From Trueperaceae bacterium (GTDB lineage Bacteria > Deinococcota > Deinococci > Deinococcales > Trueperaceae), in the NCBI GenBank assembly GCA_024636105.1, contig JAGXHO010000047.1, forward strand, positions 1 to 25,424: a DNA stretch of 25,424 nt. Reading direction: 5' to 3'. Positions 1 to 7,393 of the stretch are shown here, in pieces. The translations under genes were made by a program, and so were the position numbers. How positions within the stretch are numbered: the stretch's first letter is position 1; each line of letters begins with the position of its first letter. Below the pieces are notes generated by a model. It searched no databases. It was given only the letters and a program-made list of their open reading frames with translations, and had not been told where the DNA came from.

Positions 1-183
1 ATCGACGACGGCGTGACCCCCAAGCAGACGCTCTCCGTGGTCGCCCGCAAGCCCGATGGCCACGAGGTGCGCTTCGAAGCGGTCGCGCGCCTCGATACCC
101 CGGTCGAGATCGACTACTTCCGCAACGGCGGGATCCTGCACACCGTTCTGCGCGCGCTGCACGCCAACGCCGTCCGGAGCTGA
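1..183 (+). CDS. acnA: Aconitate hydratase, C-terminal end (partial)
   Basis: Frame 1 is open from the first base to the TGA at 181-183 and gives the last 60 residues of a protein that starts outside the window. The visible sequence holds the signature end of the aconitase swivel domain: a PKQTL segment, then [15 protein letters not shown] close to the C-terminus. In the AcnA/IRP-type aconitases this part helps form the citrate/isocitrate site of the TCA-cycle enzyme. The iron-sulfur cysteines and most of the catalytic residues lie upstream and cannot be checked. A 12-bp hairpin about 30 bases after the stop probably ends the transcript. The family call is firm; AcnA rather than another aconitase-superfamily member rests on this short motif only. 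Confidence 0.88.
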   Translation: MDDGVTPKQTLSVVARKPDGHEVRFEAVARLDTPVEIDYFRNGGILHTVLRALHANAVRS

Positions 184-214
184 CGGCGCGCGCACCGCGC
201 GCACCGCGCGCCAC

Positions 215-244
215 GACGCGCCCGCCCCAATCGGCGGGCGCGTC
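215..244 (+). terminator. Hairpin downstream of aconitase
   Basis: Perfect 12-bp inverted repeat (GACGCGCCCGCC at 215-226 and its complement at 233-244) with a 6-base loop CCAATC. It lies 31 bases after the aconitase stop. There is no T tract, so it is terminator-like rather than a textbook intrinsic terminator. The rest of 184-340 has short GCGCGCACC direct repeats and nothing else that I recognise. Confidence 0.5.
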
Positions 245-340
245 GCCGTGGCGGGCGTCCCGCGCGTCCCGGAAACCCGTTCGCCGGCCGCCGGTGCTCC
301 GACGTGGACGACTTCGCGTGCGGCACCCGTGGCTCGGGCC

Positions 341-346
341 TATACT
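341..346 (+). promoter_or_regulatory. -10 hexamer TATACT, probable leaderless start
   Basis: TATACT ends 6 bases before the ATG at 353, so a transcript starting at the usual distance would begin at or next to the start codon. No Shine-Dalgarno sequence is present and no clear -35 was found. It is the best -10 match of the set of such sites in this window. Confidence 0.55.
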
Positions 347-352
347 CGAGGC

Positions 353-772
353 ATGCGCGATACCCTCGTCTTCATCCTCATCCTGGTCGCTGTGTTCATC
401 GGGGTCGGCGAGTGGCGTGGCTGGTACGTCGGCGTCCCGGGCAGCACGCCGGTCTTCGTGTACCAGAAGGACCACCGCGCGGTCACCGAGGTCCGTACGG
501 TCACGCGTTCGGACATGCCCATCGAGGTGTCGGGTCGGGTCCGGCGCGGGACGGTCACGCTGCAAGTGACGTACGAACGGCCGGCGAGCTTCCAGACCGG
601 GGGCGGTGCGCTTCCCGAGCGGACCGTGTTCGAGCAGACCTACCGTACCGGCCAGACGATCGCCTACCGCGAGACCGTTGCCGAAGGGCGCGGGGTCTAT
701 CGGGTCGTCATGACCTACGCCGATGCCAGCGGAACCTTCCGCTTCGGGTTCCCGAGGCCCTCCGAGCTCTGA
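353..772 (+). CDS. Small membrane-anchored hypothetical protein
   Basis: 139 residues. I do not recognise a family. Residues 4-18 are a hydrophobic stretch (VFILILVAVFIGVG region) that would be a signal anchor or uncleaved signal peptide; the remaining 120 residues are polar, with alternating short beta-like segments (TVTLQVTYER, VYRVVMTYAD) and would lie outside the cytoplasmic membrane. There is no lipobox cysteine. The open frame runs back to 56, but the ATG at 353 is chosen because it puts the hydrophobic segment at the N-terminus and directly follows a TATACT -10 element. It stands alone between aconitase and the SpoIID-like gene, all on the plus strand. Function unknown. Confidence 0.72.
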   Translation: MRDTLVFILILVAVFIGVGEWRGWYVGVPGSTPVFVYQKDHRAVTEVRTVTRSDMPIEVSGRVRRGTVTLQVTYERPASFQTGGGALPERTVFEQTYRTGQTIAYRETVAEGRGVYRVVMTYADASGTFRFGFPRPSEL

Positions 773-833
773 CCTTCGCGCGGGGTGTCGTGCGCGTTAC
801 CTTCGCCACGCGTCGTGCGTTCGCCTCTGCGGC

Positions 834-1955
834 ATGATGGGGGGCGTGCGTCGTCCCTGTGCTTCGTGCTTCGTTTGGCTCTTCGCGGCGCTCCTGGCGG
901 GCTCCTGGGTCCAGGCGCAACCGCTGGTGCGGGTCCTGCTCGGTGATGCCTTGACGGAGGCCCACGTGGCCTTCGCCGGACCGCACGTCGGCGCCATCGA
1001 TGGACGTTCGTTCGCGACCCCCTTCCCGCTCACCTGGCCCGTCGCGGCCGCGGCCGGCGAGCTGACCGTCGACGGCCACCCGGTCGGGCGCGTGCTCGAG
1101 CTGTCGTCGGACGAGGGCGTCGTCTGGGACGGGCGGCGCTACCGCGGTTCGCTGCGCGTCCTCGCTGACGGCGACCGCGTCCGGGTCGTCAACGTCGTCG
1201 ATCTGGAGGCGTACCTCCGCGGGGTGGTGCCGGCCGAGATGGTGCCCACGTGGCCAGGCGAGGCGTTGCGGGCGCAAGCGGTCGCTGCGCGCACCTACAC
1301 GCTTGCGCACCTCGATCCGGACGCCACGCACGACGTCTGTGCCACCGACGAGTGCCAGGTCTACCGCGGTCGTGGTGCGGAGCATCCGGCCACCGACGCG
1401 GCGATCGCCGGCACGGCGGGCCTCGTTCTCACCTACGCAGGCGCGTTCGCGAACACGTACTACCACTCGGATTCGGGCGGCGTCATCGCCAGCTCTGCGG
1501 AGGTCTGGGGGCGCGACCTGCCCTACCTCCAAGCGTTCCAGGACGTCGCGACCGACGGTCCGCACCGCACCTGGACCGCCCGCCTGACCCCGGATCAGGT
1601 CGCTGGCACGCTGCGCGCGGTCGGCCGCGACGTGGGGGTCGTCGGGCGCATGTCGGTCCTGGCTACGAGCACCTCGGGGCGCGTCCTGCGCGCGGAGTTC
1701 GTCGGCAACGGCGGTCGTGCGGTACTCGAGGGCCTGGCGCTGCGCACCGCGCTCCGCGGGTGGGGTCTGAAATCGACGCGGTTCACGATGACCGGCGACC
1801 TGACCCTGCGCGGTGGGGGTTGGGGGCACGGCGTCGGGATGAGCCAGTACGGGGCCCGCGAGCTCGCGTTCCAGGGGTACGGTTTCGCGCAGATCCTCGG
1901 CTTCTACTACCCGGAGACCACGTTGCAGCGGGTCGCGACGCAGGCGGCGCGCTAA
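834..1955 (+). CDS. SpoIID/LytB domain protein, secreted
   Basis: 373 residues. A signal peptide covers about 1-28 (hydrophobic core then VQAQ). The SpoIID/LytB domain follows, with YLRGVVPAEM at 127-136 (E135 matches the catalytic Glu of SpoIID lytic transglycosylases), EALRAQAVAARTY at 143-155, and the paired cysteines C169/C174 ahead of QVYRG. The end has GGWGHGVGMSQYGA and FYYPET, also hallmarks. SpoIID cleaves denuded glycan strands in sporulating Firmicutes; in non-sporulating lineages the family is taken to act in peptidoglycan remodelling, here inferred to be in the envelope. Two tandem ATGs (834, 837) and a GTG at 846 are possible starts; none has a good ribosome site. It runs towards csoR, only 12 bases separating the stops. 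Confidence 0.87.
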   Translation: MMGGVRRPCASCFVWLFAALLAGSWVQAQPLVRVLLGDALTEAHVAFAGPHVGAIDGRSFATPFPLTWPVAAAAGELTVDGHPVGRVLELSSDEGVVWDGRRYRGSLRVLADGDRVRVVNVVDLEAYLRGVVPAEMVPTWPGEALRAQAVAARTYTLAHLDPDATHDVCATDECQVYRGRGAEHPATDAAIAGTAGLVLTYAGAFANTYYHSDSGGVIASSAEVWGRDLPYLQAFQDVATDGPHRTWTARLTPDQVAGTLRAVGRDVGVVGRMSVLATSTSGRVLRAEFVGNGGRAVLEGLALRTALRGWGLKSTRFTMTGDLTLRGGGWGHGVGMSQYGARELAFQGYGFAQILGFYYPETTLQRVATQAAR

Positions 1956-1967
1956 ACGGCCCGGGCG

Positions 1968-2267
1968 CTACCCGCGAGCCAACTTCACGACCTTGACCAG
2001 ATCGCGAACGCTCGCCGGGTCGGTCGACAGGTCGGGCGCGCACGTCGCAACGTACGTCTCGAGGATCACGTCGCCCGTCGCCGAGATGGCGCTGCGGACC
2101 CCGGCGAGCAGCGTCAACACCTCGCGGCAGGAGCGCCCGTCCTCGATCATCTGCTGCAACCCGCGGACTTGCCCTTCGAGGCGGCGAAGGCGGTGCAGCA
2201 CACGGGTGCGCGCTTCCTCGTCCATCGCGAGGGGGGCGTCGGCATCGGATCGGGGGGTGGGGGTCAT
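1968..2267 (-). CDS. csoR: CsoR/FrmR-family transcriptional repressor
   Basis: 99 residues, all-helical DUF156 family: LHRLRRLEGQVRGLQQMIEDG is the DNA-contacting first helix region, followed by SCREV with C47. Members of this family are tetrameric repressors that release DNA when they bind Cu(I), Ni(II), formaldehyde or persulfide. Taking Mycobacterium CsoR (C36, H61, C65) as reference, C47 and C76 line up, but the position of the His, 25 residues after C47, is Y72. The Cu(I) triad is therefore incomplete, so the inducer is uncertain and a thiol or persulfide sensor is possible. The ATG at 2267 has GAAGGA a few bases upstream. A CsoR-like operator lies at 2303-2317, implying autoregulation. 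No copper ATPase or sulfur gene is adjacent. The symbol marks the family, not the ligand. Confidence 0.88.
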   Translation of the reverse strand: MTPTPRSDADAPLAMDEEARTRVLHRLRRLEGQVRGLQQMIEDGRSCREVLTLLAGVRSAISATGDVILETYVATCAPDLSTDPASVRDLVKVVKLARG

Positions 2268-2302
2268 CAGGGTTCCTTCGAGGTCTCGAGGCTGGGGTCA
2301 AG

Positions 2303-2317
2303 TATCCCTAGGGGGTA
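2303..2317. promoter_or_regulatory. Probable CsoR-type operator
   Basis: TATCCCTAGGGGGTA fits the G/C-rich CsoR operator form TACCCC-N3-GGGGTA with one mismatch in the left half. It lies 36-50 bases before the csoR start and overlaps a TACGAT sequence (minus strand, 2317-2322) that could be the csoR -10 element. Binding there would block csoR transcription. Confidence 0.65.
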
Positions 2318-2346
2318 TCGTACCATGCTGCTTCACGCGGTCGTCG

Positions 2347-2376
2347 TTGGCGCGGCGTCGTTCAACGCGGTAGCCT
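2347..2376 (+). promoter_or_regulatory. Possible promoter of the small ORF-rsmI pair
   Basis: TTGGCG at 2347-2352 and TAGCCT at 2371-2376 with an 18-base spacer. The hexamers match the sigma-70 consensus only partly. A weak hairpin (GCGGCC 2396-2401 with 2409-2414) lies in the leader. Confidence 0.35.
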
Positions 2377-2443
2377 TCGGGCACGCCCCTGCACCGCGGC
2401 CTCGCTTCGGCCGCTCCAGGGGGTTCGGTGGAGGGAGCGACCC

Positions 2444-2653
2444 GTGCGCGCGTACCGTGGCATCGTCCAAGATGGCCGAGTCGTCCTCGAACCCGGCGTT
2501 CGCTTGCCCGAGGGAGCGGTCGTCACCGTGACGGTCGGCGAGGGCGAGCTGCTCCGCGCCACCCTGCGGGCGGCCCTGCGCCGCAACGCCCGTCGCCGCA
2601 GCCGCGGCCGGCGCTGGGTTCCCGTGTTGACCGCTCGCGGTCGCCCGGTGTGA
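2444..2653 (+). CDS. Small basic protein, DUF104-like N-terminus
   Basis: 69 residues from GTG 2444, which has a strong GGAGGGAG ribosome site just upstream. The first half (YRGIVQDGRVVLEPGVRLPEG, then VVTVTV) resembles the start of AF2212/DUF104-type proteins, which are small beta-hairpin proteins sometimes paired with toxins. The second half instead becomes a very Arg-rich tail (RAALRRNARRRSRGRR), suggesting RNA or DNA contact. No toxin gene is adjacent; the partner is rsmI, whose GTG start overlaps this stop in a GTGA, so the two are translationally coupled. A role in ribosome biogenesis is possible but is only inferred from this coupling. Confidence 0.68.
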   Translation: MRAYRGIVQDGRVVLEPGVRLPEGAVVTVTVGEGELLRATLRAALRRNARRRSRGRRWVPVLTARGRPV

Positions 2654-3537
2654 CGGACGGCGAACCGCCGCCGCTGCTCGGTCACCGCCTGACGCTGGTC
2701 CCGACGCCGATCGGCAACCTCGACGACGTCACCTTGCGCGCCCTCGCGGCGTTGCGCGAATCCGACGTGGTGGCCGCGGAAGACACCCGCCGCACCCGGA
2801 CGCTGCTCGATCGCCACGACATCGCCACCCCGCTCGTGCGCCTCGACGCCCACCGCATCCCGACGCACGGGCGCGGCGTGTTGGCCGCCCACCGCCACGT
2901 CGCCTACGCCACCGACGCCGGCACCCCGGGCATCAGCGACCCGGGGGCCGACCTGCTGCGCATGGCGCTCGGCCTCGGGGTGCACGTCGAGGCGTTGCCG
3001 GGGCCGACGGCGTTCGTACCCGCTCTGGTCCTCTCCGGGCTCCCGGTGCACCGGTTCGCGTTCGAGGGCTTCTTGCCGCGCAAGGGACGGGAGCGCCGCG
3101 AACGCTTGGGCGAGATCGCTGGCCGCTCGTTCACGACCGCGCTCTACGAGGCGCCGTCGCGCCTGGCGGCGACCCTGGAGGAACTCGCGGAGGTCGCCGG
3201 ACCGGAGCGCGATGCCGCGGTCGCCCGCGAACTGACCAAGCGCTTCGAGGAGGTGCAGCGGGGGACGTTGGCCGAACTGGCCGCCGCCTTCACGGCGCAG
3301 CCCCCGCGCGGCGAGGTCGTCCTCGTCGTCGGGCCGGCCCGCTCGGACGCCGTGGCCGGCGGAGCTACGAGCGCATCCCCGGACGACGCCGCGGCGGAGG
3401 CGCTGGCGCGGGACCTCGCGGCCGGCGGCTCCTGGGGTCGCGACCTGCGCGCTGCCCTCGAGGCGGCGGGCGTACCGCGCGATGCGGCGTACGCGCTGGC
3501 GGTCCGGTTCGGCCGTCGGTCCGATCCCTCCGCGTAG
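2650..3537 (+). CDS. rsmI: 16S rRNA (cytidine1402-2'-O)-methyltransferase RsmI
   Basis: 295 residues from GTG 2650. The tetrapyrrole-methylase fold begins with LVPTPIGNLDDVTLRAL near residue 17, followed by AAEDTRRT, YATDAGTPGISDPG and LPGPTAFVPAL, all diagnostic of RsmI. The enzyme uses S-adenosylmethionine to 2'-O-methylate C1402 in the decoding centre of 16S rRNA. FEGFLPRKGRERR and the TALYEAPSRL region are also typical. The last 45 residues (AEALARDLAAGG ... VPRDAAYALAV) form the usual small helical C-terminal domain. The start is set by the GTGA overlap with the upstream small gene. Length is normal for the family. Confidence 0.95.
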   Translation: MTDGEPPPLLGHRLTLVPTPIGNLDDVTLRALAALRESDVVAAEDTRRTRTLLDRHDIATPLVRLDAHRIPTHGRGVLAAHRHVAYATDAGTPGISDPGADLLRMALGLGVHVEALPGPTAFVPALVLSGLPVHRFAFEGFLPRKGRERRERLGEIAGRSFTTALYEAPSRLAATLEELAEVAGPERDAAVARELTKRFEEVQRGTLAELAAAFTAQPPRGEVVLVVGPARSDAVAGGATSASPDDAAAEALARDLAAGGSWGRDLRAALEAAGVPRDAAYALAVRFGRRSDPSA

Positions 3538-3591
3538 GCGCCCACGGTGCGTCGCGTCGTTCCCGTCCTGCCCGATCGCGACCGCGTCCGG

Positions 3592-3597
3592 TACACT
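3592..3597 (+). promoter_or_regulatory. -10 hexamer TACACT before mfd
   Basis: TACACT ends 11 bases before the mfd ATG, which would give a leader of only about five bases. There is no ribosome site in that gap and no good -35. The same hexamer precedes recG. Confidence 0.4.
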
Positions 3598-3608
3598 CAC
3601 GGCCGCTG

Positions 3609-6600
3609 ATGGCCGTACCGTCCACGCTCCCCACCACGCCCCGTACCGAGCCCCGACTGCCGGGCGTCGGCGTCCGACTCCTCGGTCTGCCGACCGTGGC
3701 GCGCCTCGCGCGCTTCGCCCGCGCCGAGGGCCCTGCGGTGCTGCTCACGACCGCGGAGCGGGCCGCGGCGTTCCGGGACGCGCCGGTCTTCGGGGCCACG
3801 GTCGGGTTCGACCCCACCCTGGCCGACTGGCACGAGCGCCACGCCAAGGCGGTGCTCACGTTGGGGCACGCGTTGCGACCCTTTCCAGCCGAGCCGGAGC
3901 GCTACGCGCTCGAGCTGCGGTTGGGGACCCGGGTCGCGCGCGACGAGCTGCTCGAGCGCCTCGTGCGGTACGGCTTCGACCGTGACGCCGTGCCGGGGTT
4001 CACGGTGCGCGGCGACACCGTCGACCTCTACCTCGGCGCCGATCCGGAGCGCGAGCACGTCCGGCTGTCGTTCTTCGGCGATGAGCTCGACGGCATGGAG
4101 CGCGACGGCGCGCCGATCGAGGCGCTGGTCCTCGGGCCGCGCGACCTGGAACGGTTGGTCGCCGACGAGGAGGAGGGCGACGATCCGGAGGCGTGGACCT
4201 CGACCGTGCTCGAAGCCTGCGCGGGTCCCGTGTTCCTCGATGCCCCCGAGTTGATCGAAGGGGAGCTGGGCGCGGAGGCGGCGGCGCGGCTCTTCGAGCT
4301 CGTCGCGGGCCGCGACGTGACCTCGTTCGGGCGTGACCCGCTGCCGCTCGAGCCGCACGCCTCGCCCGAGACCTCGCTCGGGTACTACCGCGCGCGGCTC
4401 GACGAGTTCGCGGGCGACGCCGAGACCTGGCTGCGCGACGGCTACTCGGTTCACCTGCTGCTCAAGTTCGAACGATCCGGGCGCTACCTGGCCGAACGCG
4501 TGCTCGGGCACCTGGAGCCGCACTGGCACGGCCGGGTCGCGCCTCGGCCCGGAGCCTTGAGCTTGATCCTCGCCCCGAACGCCCAGGGTGGCTACCGCGA
4601 TGCGGAGCGCAAGGAGGTCGTGGTCACCGAGGACCTTCTCTATGGCGCGCAAGGGGCGCGCAAACTCAAGCGGCTGCCGGGCAAGTCGGTCCATGGCGCG
4701 GAGCAGCTCACCCTCGGCGATTACCTGATCCACCCGGACCACGGGATCGGCCGCTTCGAAGGCCTCGAGGCGCGCGTCGTGGTCGGCGCCACCCGCGACT
4801 ACCTGGTGCTGCGGTACGCCGGCGAGGGGAAGCTCTATCTGCCGGTCGAGCAGCTGCCGCTCCTGCGCCGCCACCCAGGCACCACCGACGACCCGCCGCG
4901 GCTCTCCACGCTCGGCACGAACGAGTGGGCGCGGGCGCGCGAGCGGGCGCGCGTCGGGGCGGAGGCGCTGGCGGCGGAGCTGATCAAGACGTACGCCAAG
5001 CGCCAGGTCGCCGTGGGGACCGCCTTCCCCGACGTTGCGGAGTGGCACCCGTTGGTCGCGAAGAACTTCCCGCACACGCTCACGCCCGACCAGGCGCTCG
5101 CGATCGACGCGACGCTCGCCGACATGGAGCGGCCGGTCCCCATGGACCGGCTCGTCTCGGGCGACGTCGGCTTCGGGAAGACCGAGGTCGCGATCCGCGC
5201 CGCCTTCCGAGCGGTCGCCAACGGCTACCAGGTGGCGATGATGGTGCCGACGACCGTGCTCGCGCAGCAGCACTTCGAGACGATCGCCGAGCGCTTCGCC
5301 GGCTTGCCCGTGCACGTCGAGGTGCTGTCGCGCTTCAGCAGCGACCGCGACGCCAAGGCGGTCCTGGCCGGGCTCGCCGACGGTACCGTCGACGTCGTGA
5401 TCGGCACGCACCGCCTCCTCGGCGAGGGCGTGTCGTTCAAGCGCCTCGGGTTGCTCGTCGTGGACGAGGAGCACCGCTTCGGGGTGGGGCAGAAGGAGCG
5501 CCTGAAGGCGCTGCGGGCGAACCTCGACGTGCTGTCGCTGTCGGCGACGCCGATCCCGCGCACGCTCTACATGAGCCTGGTCGGGCTGCGCGACGTGTCG
5601 CAGATCATGACCCCGCCGGAGGGGCGCCAGCCCATCCAGACGCTGCTGCAGCCGTACGACCCGCGCGCCGTGCGCGACGCCGTGCTCTTCGAGCTCGAGC
5701 GCGGCGGCAAGGTCTACTACATCCACGATCGGATCGGCTCGATGGGCATGCGCGCGAGGACGCTAGCGCAGTTGGTGCCCGAGGCGCGCATCGGGGTCGC
5801 CCACGGCCAGATGGCGGCCGACGACTTGGAGCGCTTGATGATCGGGTTCCAGGAGGGGGCGTTCGACATCCTGCTCGCGACCACGATCGTCGAATCGGGG
5901 CTGGACGTCGGCGGGGCGAACACGCTGCTCATCGAGCGCGCCGATCGGCTCGGGCTCGCTCAGCTCTACCAGCTTCGCGGGCGCGTCGGCCGCCGGCAGA
6001 CGGAGGCGTGGGCGTACCTCTTCTACCCGGGGCGCCTGACCGAGACGGCGCAGCGTCGGCTCTACGCGATCAGCGAGCTGAACGACCTCGGTTCGGGGCA
6101 CTTGTTGGCGGAGAAGGACATGGAGATCCGCGGCGTGGGCAACCTCCTCGGCCCCGAGCAGCACGGCCACATCTCGACGGTCTCGCTCGAGGTCTACACG
6201 GAGCTGCTCGCCGAGGAGATCGCGAAGCTCAAAGGGGAGAGCCCCAAGGAGCCCGGACCGCCTCCGGTCGCGATCGACCTGGGGATGGATGCGCGCCTGC
6301 CGCCCAGTTACGTGGCCGACGACGACGCCCGCATCGGCTACTACGGCCGCTTCGCCGAGGCCGCCGGGTTGGCCGAACTCTCGCGCCTAGCGCGCGAACT
6401 GCGCGAGGCGTACGGGCCGTTCCCGGCCGAGGTCAAGGCGTTCGTGGAGCTCGCGAAGCTCCGCTCGCTCGCCGCCGGCAAGGGGGTGGCGACGATCACG
6501 GCGCACATGACCGACGTCCAAGTTGCCTTCCATGACGCGAGCATCGATTACGACGCGCGCGCCGTCCGGGAGTTGGGCGTCGCCGTCGAGCGCACGACGT

Positions 6601-6689
6601 ACCCGCCGGGCTTCTCGCTCAAGCGCCGCGGGGTGCCCAATGAACGGATGCTGCAGGCGATCGCCGACCTGCTGTACGCCTGCGGTTGA
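3609..6689 (+). CDS. mfd: Transcription-repair coupling factor Mfd
   Basis: 1026 residues. Mfd is an ATP-driven DNA translocase that dislodges RNA polymerase stalled at lesions and recruits UvrA. Visible parts in order: a UvrB-like N-terminal region, the CarD-like RNA-polymerase interaction domain starting near 368 (LTLGDYLIHPDHGIGRFEG), Walker A GDVGFGKT at 518-525, the DEEH box at 619-622, SATPIPRTLYMSL, the ESGLDV/RGRVGR helicase motifs, and the C-terminal TRCF domain. The polymerase-binding domain starts about 110 residues earlier than I recall for the E. coli protein, so the N-terminal UvrB-like section is shortened; UvrA recruitment may differ. ATG 3609 has no ribosome site but lies 11 bases after TACACT. 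A perfect hairpin follows the gene. Confidence 0.96.
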   Translation: MAVPSTLPTTPRTEPRLPGVGVRLLGLPTVARLARFARAEGPAVLLTTAERAAAFRDAPVFGATVGFDPTLADWHERHAKAVLTLGHALRPFPAEPERYALELRLGTRVARDELLERLVRYGFDRDAVPGFTVRGDTVDLYLGADPEREHVRLSFFGDELDGMERDGAPIEALVLGPRDLERLVADEEEGDDPEAWTSTVLEACAGPVFLDAPELIEGELGAEAAARLFELVAGRDVTSFGRDPLPLEPHASPETSLGYYRARLDEFAGDAETWLRDGYSVHLLLKFERSGRYLAERVLGHLEPHWHGRVAPRPGALSLILAPNAQGGYRDAERKEVVVTEDLLYGAQGARKLKRLPGKSVHGAEQLTLGDYLIHPDHGIGRFEGLEARVVVGATRDYLVLRYAGEGKLYLPVEQLPLLRRHPGTTDDPPRLSTLGTNEWARARERARVGAEALAAELIKTYAKRQVAVGTAFPDVAEWHPLVAKNFPHTLTPDQALAIDATLADMERPVPMDRLVSGDVGFGKTEVAIRAAFRAVANGYQVAMMVPTTVLAQQHFETIAERFAGLPVHVEVLSRFSSDRDAKAVLAGLADGTVDVVIGTHRLLGEGVSFKRLGLLVVDEEHRFGVGQKERLKALRANLDVLSLSATPIPRTLYMSLVGLRDVSQIMTPPEGRQPIQTLLQPYDPRAVRDAVLFELERGGKVYYIHDRIGSMGMRARTLAQLVPEARIGVAHGQMAADDLERLMIGFQEGAFDILLATTIVESGLDVGGANTLLIERADRLGLAQLYQLRGRVGRRQTEAWAYLFYPGRLTETAQRRLYAISELNDLGSGHLLAEKDMEIRGVGNLLGPEQHGHISTVSLEVYTELLAEEIAKLKGESPKEPGPPPVAIDLGMDARLPPSYVADDDARIGYYGRFAEAAGLAELSRLARELREAYGPFPAEVKAFVELAKLRSLAAGKGVATITAHMTDVQVAFHDASIDYDARAVRELGVAVERTTYPPGFSLKRRGVPNERMLQAIADLLYACG

Positions 6690-6728
6690 CGCACAGGCGC
6701 AGCTCGAGTGCACCGCCACGACCAAGCG

Positions 6729-6760
6729 AAGCGCCCCGGACGAAACCGTCCGGGGCGCTT
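6729..6760. terminator. Perfect 14-bp hairpin between convergent genes
   Basis: AAGCGCCCCGGACG at 6729-6742 and its exact complement at 6747-6760 around a 4-base AAAC loop. It sits between the stops of mfd and the convergent outer-membrane-type gene and can serve both strands. T-rich tails are weak on each side, as is common in GC-rich genomes. Confidence 0.75.
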
Positions 6761-6788
6761 GCCGTGCGGCGCCCGAAGGCGCGGCCGA

Positions 6789-7268
6789 TCAGAAGTGGTA
6801 GTTGAAGCCGAGGCGGCCGATGAAGTCGAAGAACACGTTGCTCGCCGGGGCCACGGGCGCGAAGCGGTAGCCGAGGCTCGGGCCGACTTCGAGGAAGACG
6901 CCACCTTCGGGAAGACCGATGTCGCCGAGGCGGTACTCGATGCCACCGAATGCGCCGATACCGAGCGAACCGCCGCCGCCGATGCCGAACTGCAGGCCGC
7001 CGCCGACGTACGTATCGAGGGGGAGCGTGCCCGTGTCGACGTTCAAGCCGTACAGGACGTCGGCACCGAGGCCGAAGCCCGCCACGCCGACGTACTGGTA
7101 GCCGACGTTCGCGCGAACGTCGATACCCGAGAACACGTTCTCGACGCCGAAGTGCACGACCGCACCGGGCCAACCGGCGCTGACGCCGGCCCAATAGCCG
7201 GACTGAGCGAACGCGGCGCCCGTGCCGAGGGCGGCTACGGCGAACAGGGAAATGAGAAGCTTGCGCAT
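6789..7268 (-). CDS. Small outer-membrane beta-barrel-like protein
   Basis: 159 residues. MRKLLISLFAVAALGTGAAF plus AQ is a clean signal peptide, cleaved after about residue 21. The mature 138 residues are rich in Gly, aromatic and alternating hydrophobic residues (GYQYVGVAGFGLGADV, GGGLQFGIGGGGS, GAFGGIEYRLG) and end in GRLGFNYHF: an aromatic-rich last strand with C-terminal Phe, the signal read by the BAM machinery. An 8-strand OmpA/OmpW-sized barrel is inferred from size; no specific family is recognised. The ATG at 7268 is set by the GGAGG ribosome site and the signal peptide, although the frame is open further upstream. It has its own promoter and a long leader, so it may be well expressed. 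Confidence 0.8.
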   Translation of the reverse strand: MRKLLISLFAVAALGTGAAFAQSGYWAGVSAGWPGAVVHFGVENVFSGIDVRANVGYQYVGVAGFGLGADVLYGLNVDTGTLPLDTYVGGGLQFGIGGGGSLGIGAFGGIEYRLGDIGLPEGGVFLEVGPSLGYRFAPVAPASNVFFDFIGRLGFNYHF

Positions 7269-7321
7269 GCGATGCCTCCAAGAGGGGTTCGGGGGAGCGG
7301 ACGCTCCCTCCGTCTCCCCCC

Positions 7322-7349
7322 TGTATATCACGTCGGGACCCGTCCGGAA
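7322..7349 (-). promoter_or_regulatory. Promoter of the barrel-like protein gene
   Basis: On the minus strand, TTCCGG (7349-7344) and TATACA (7327-7322) are separated by 16 bases. The roughly 50-base leader contains a short GGGAGC/GCTCCC hairpin (7293-7308) before the GGAGG ribosome site. The -10 is good, the -35 weak. Confidence 0.5.
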
Positions 7350-7393
7350 CGCGGAAAGTCCACAGGGACGCGCGCTGGTGGTTTGAACCCGCC

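Noticed and set aside
185..212. Short tandem GCGCGCACC repeat as a possible CRISPR or iteron
   Set aside because: Only two to three imperfect units with no spacers; ordinary GC-rich low complexity.
56..352. N-terminal extension of the small membrane protein and overlap with aconitase
   Set aside because: It would overlap the aconitase C-terminus in another frame and bury the hydrophobic N-terminal segment; ATG 353 after TATACT is far better.
2169..2531. Plus-strand frame with an ATG at 2324 near the csoR operator
   Set aside because: No ribosome site, it overlaps the small coupled gene in another frame, and the peptide has no features; the ATG is probably chance.
3597..5726. 709-codon open frame antisense to mfd
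   Set aside because: High-GC shadow: composition rich in Arg/Gly/His/Asp with no motif, while the plus strand has complete Mfd motifs.
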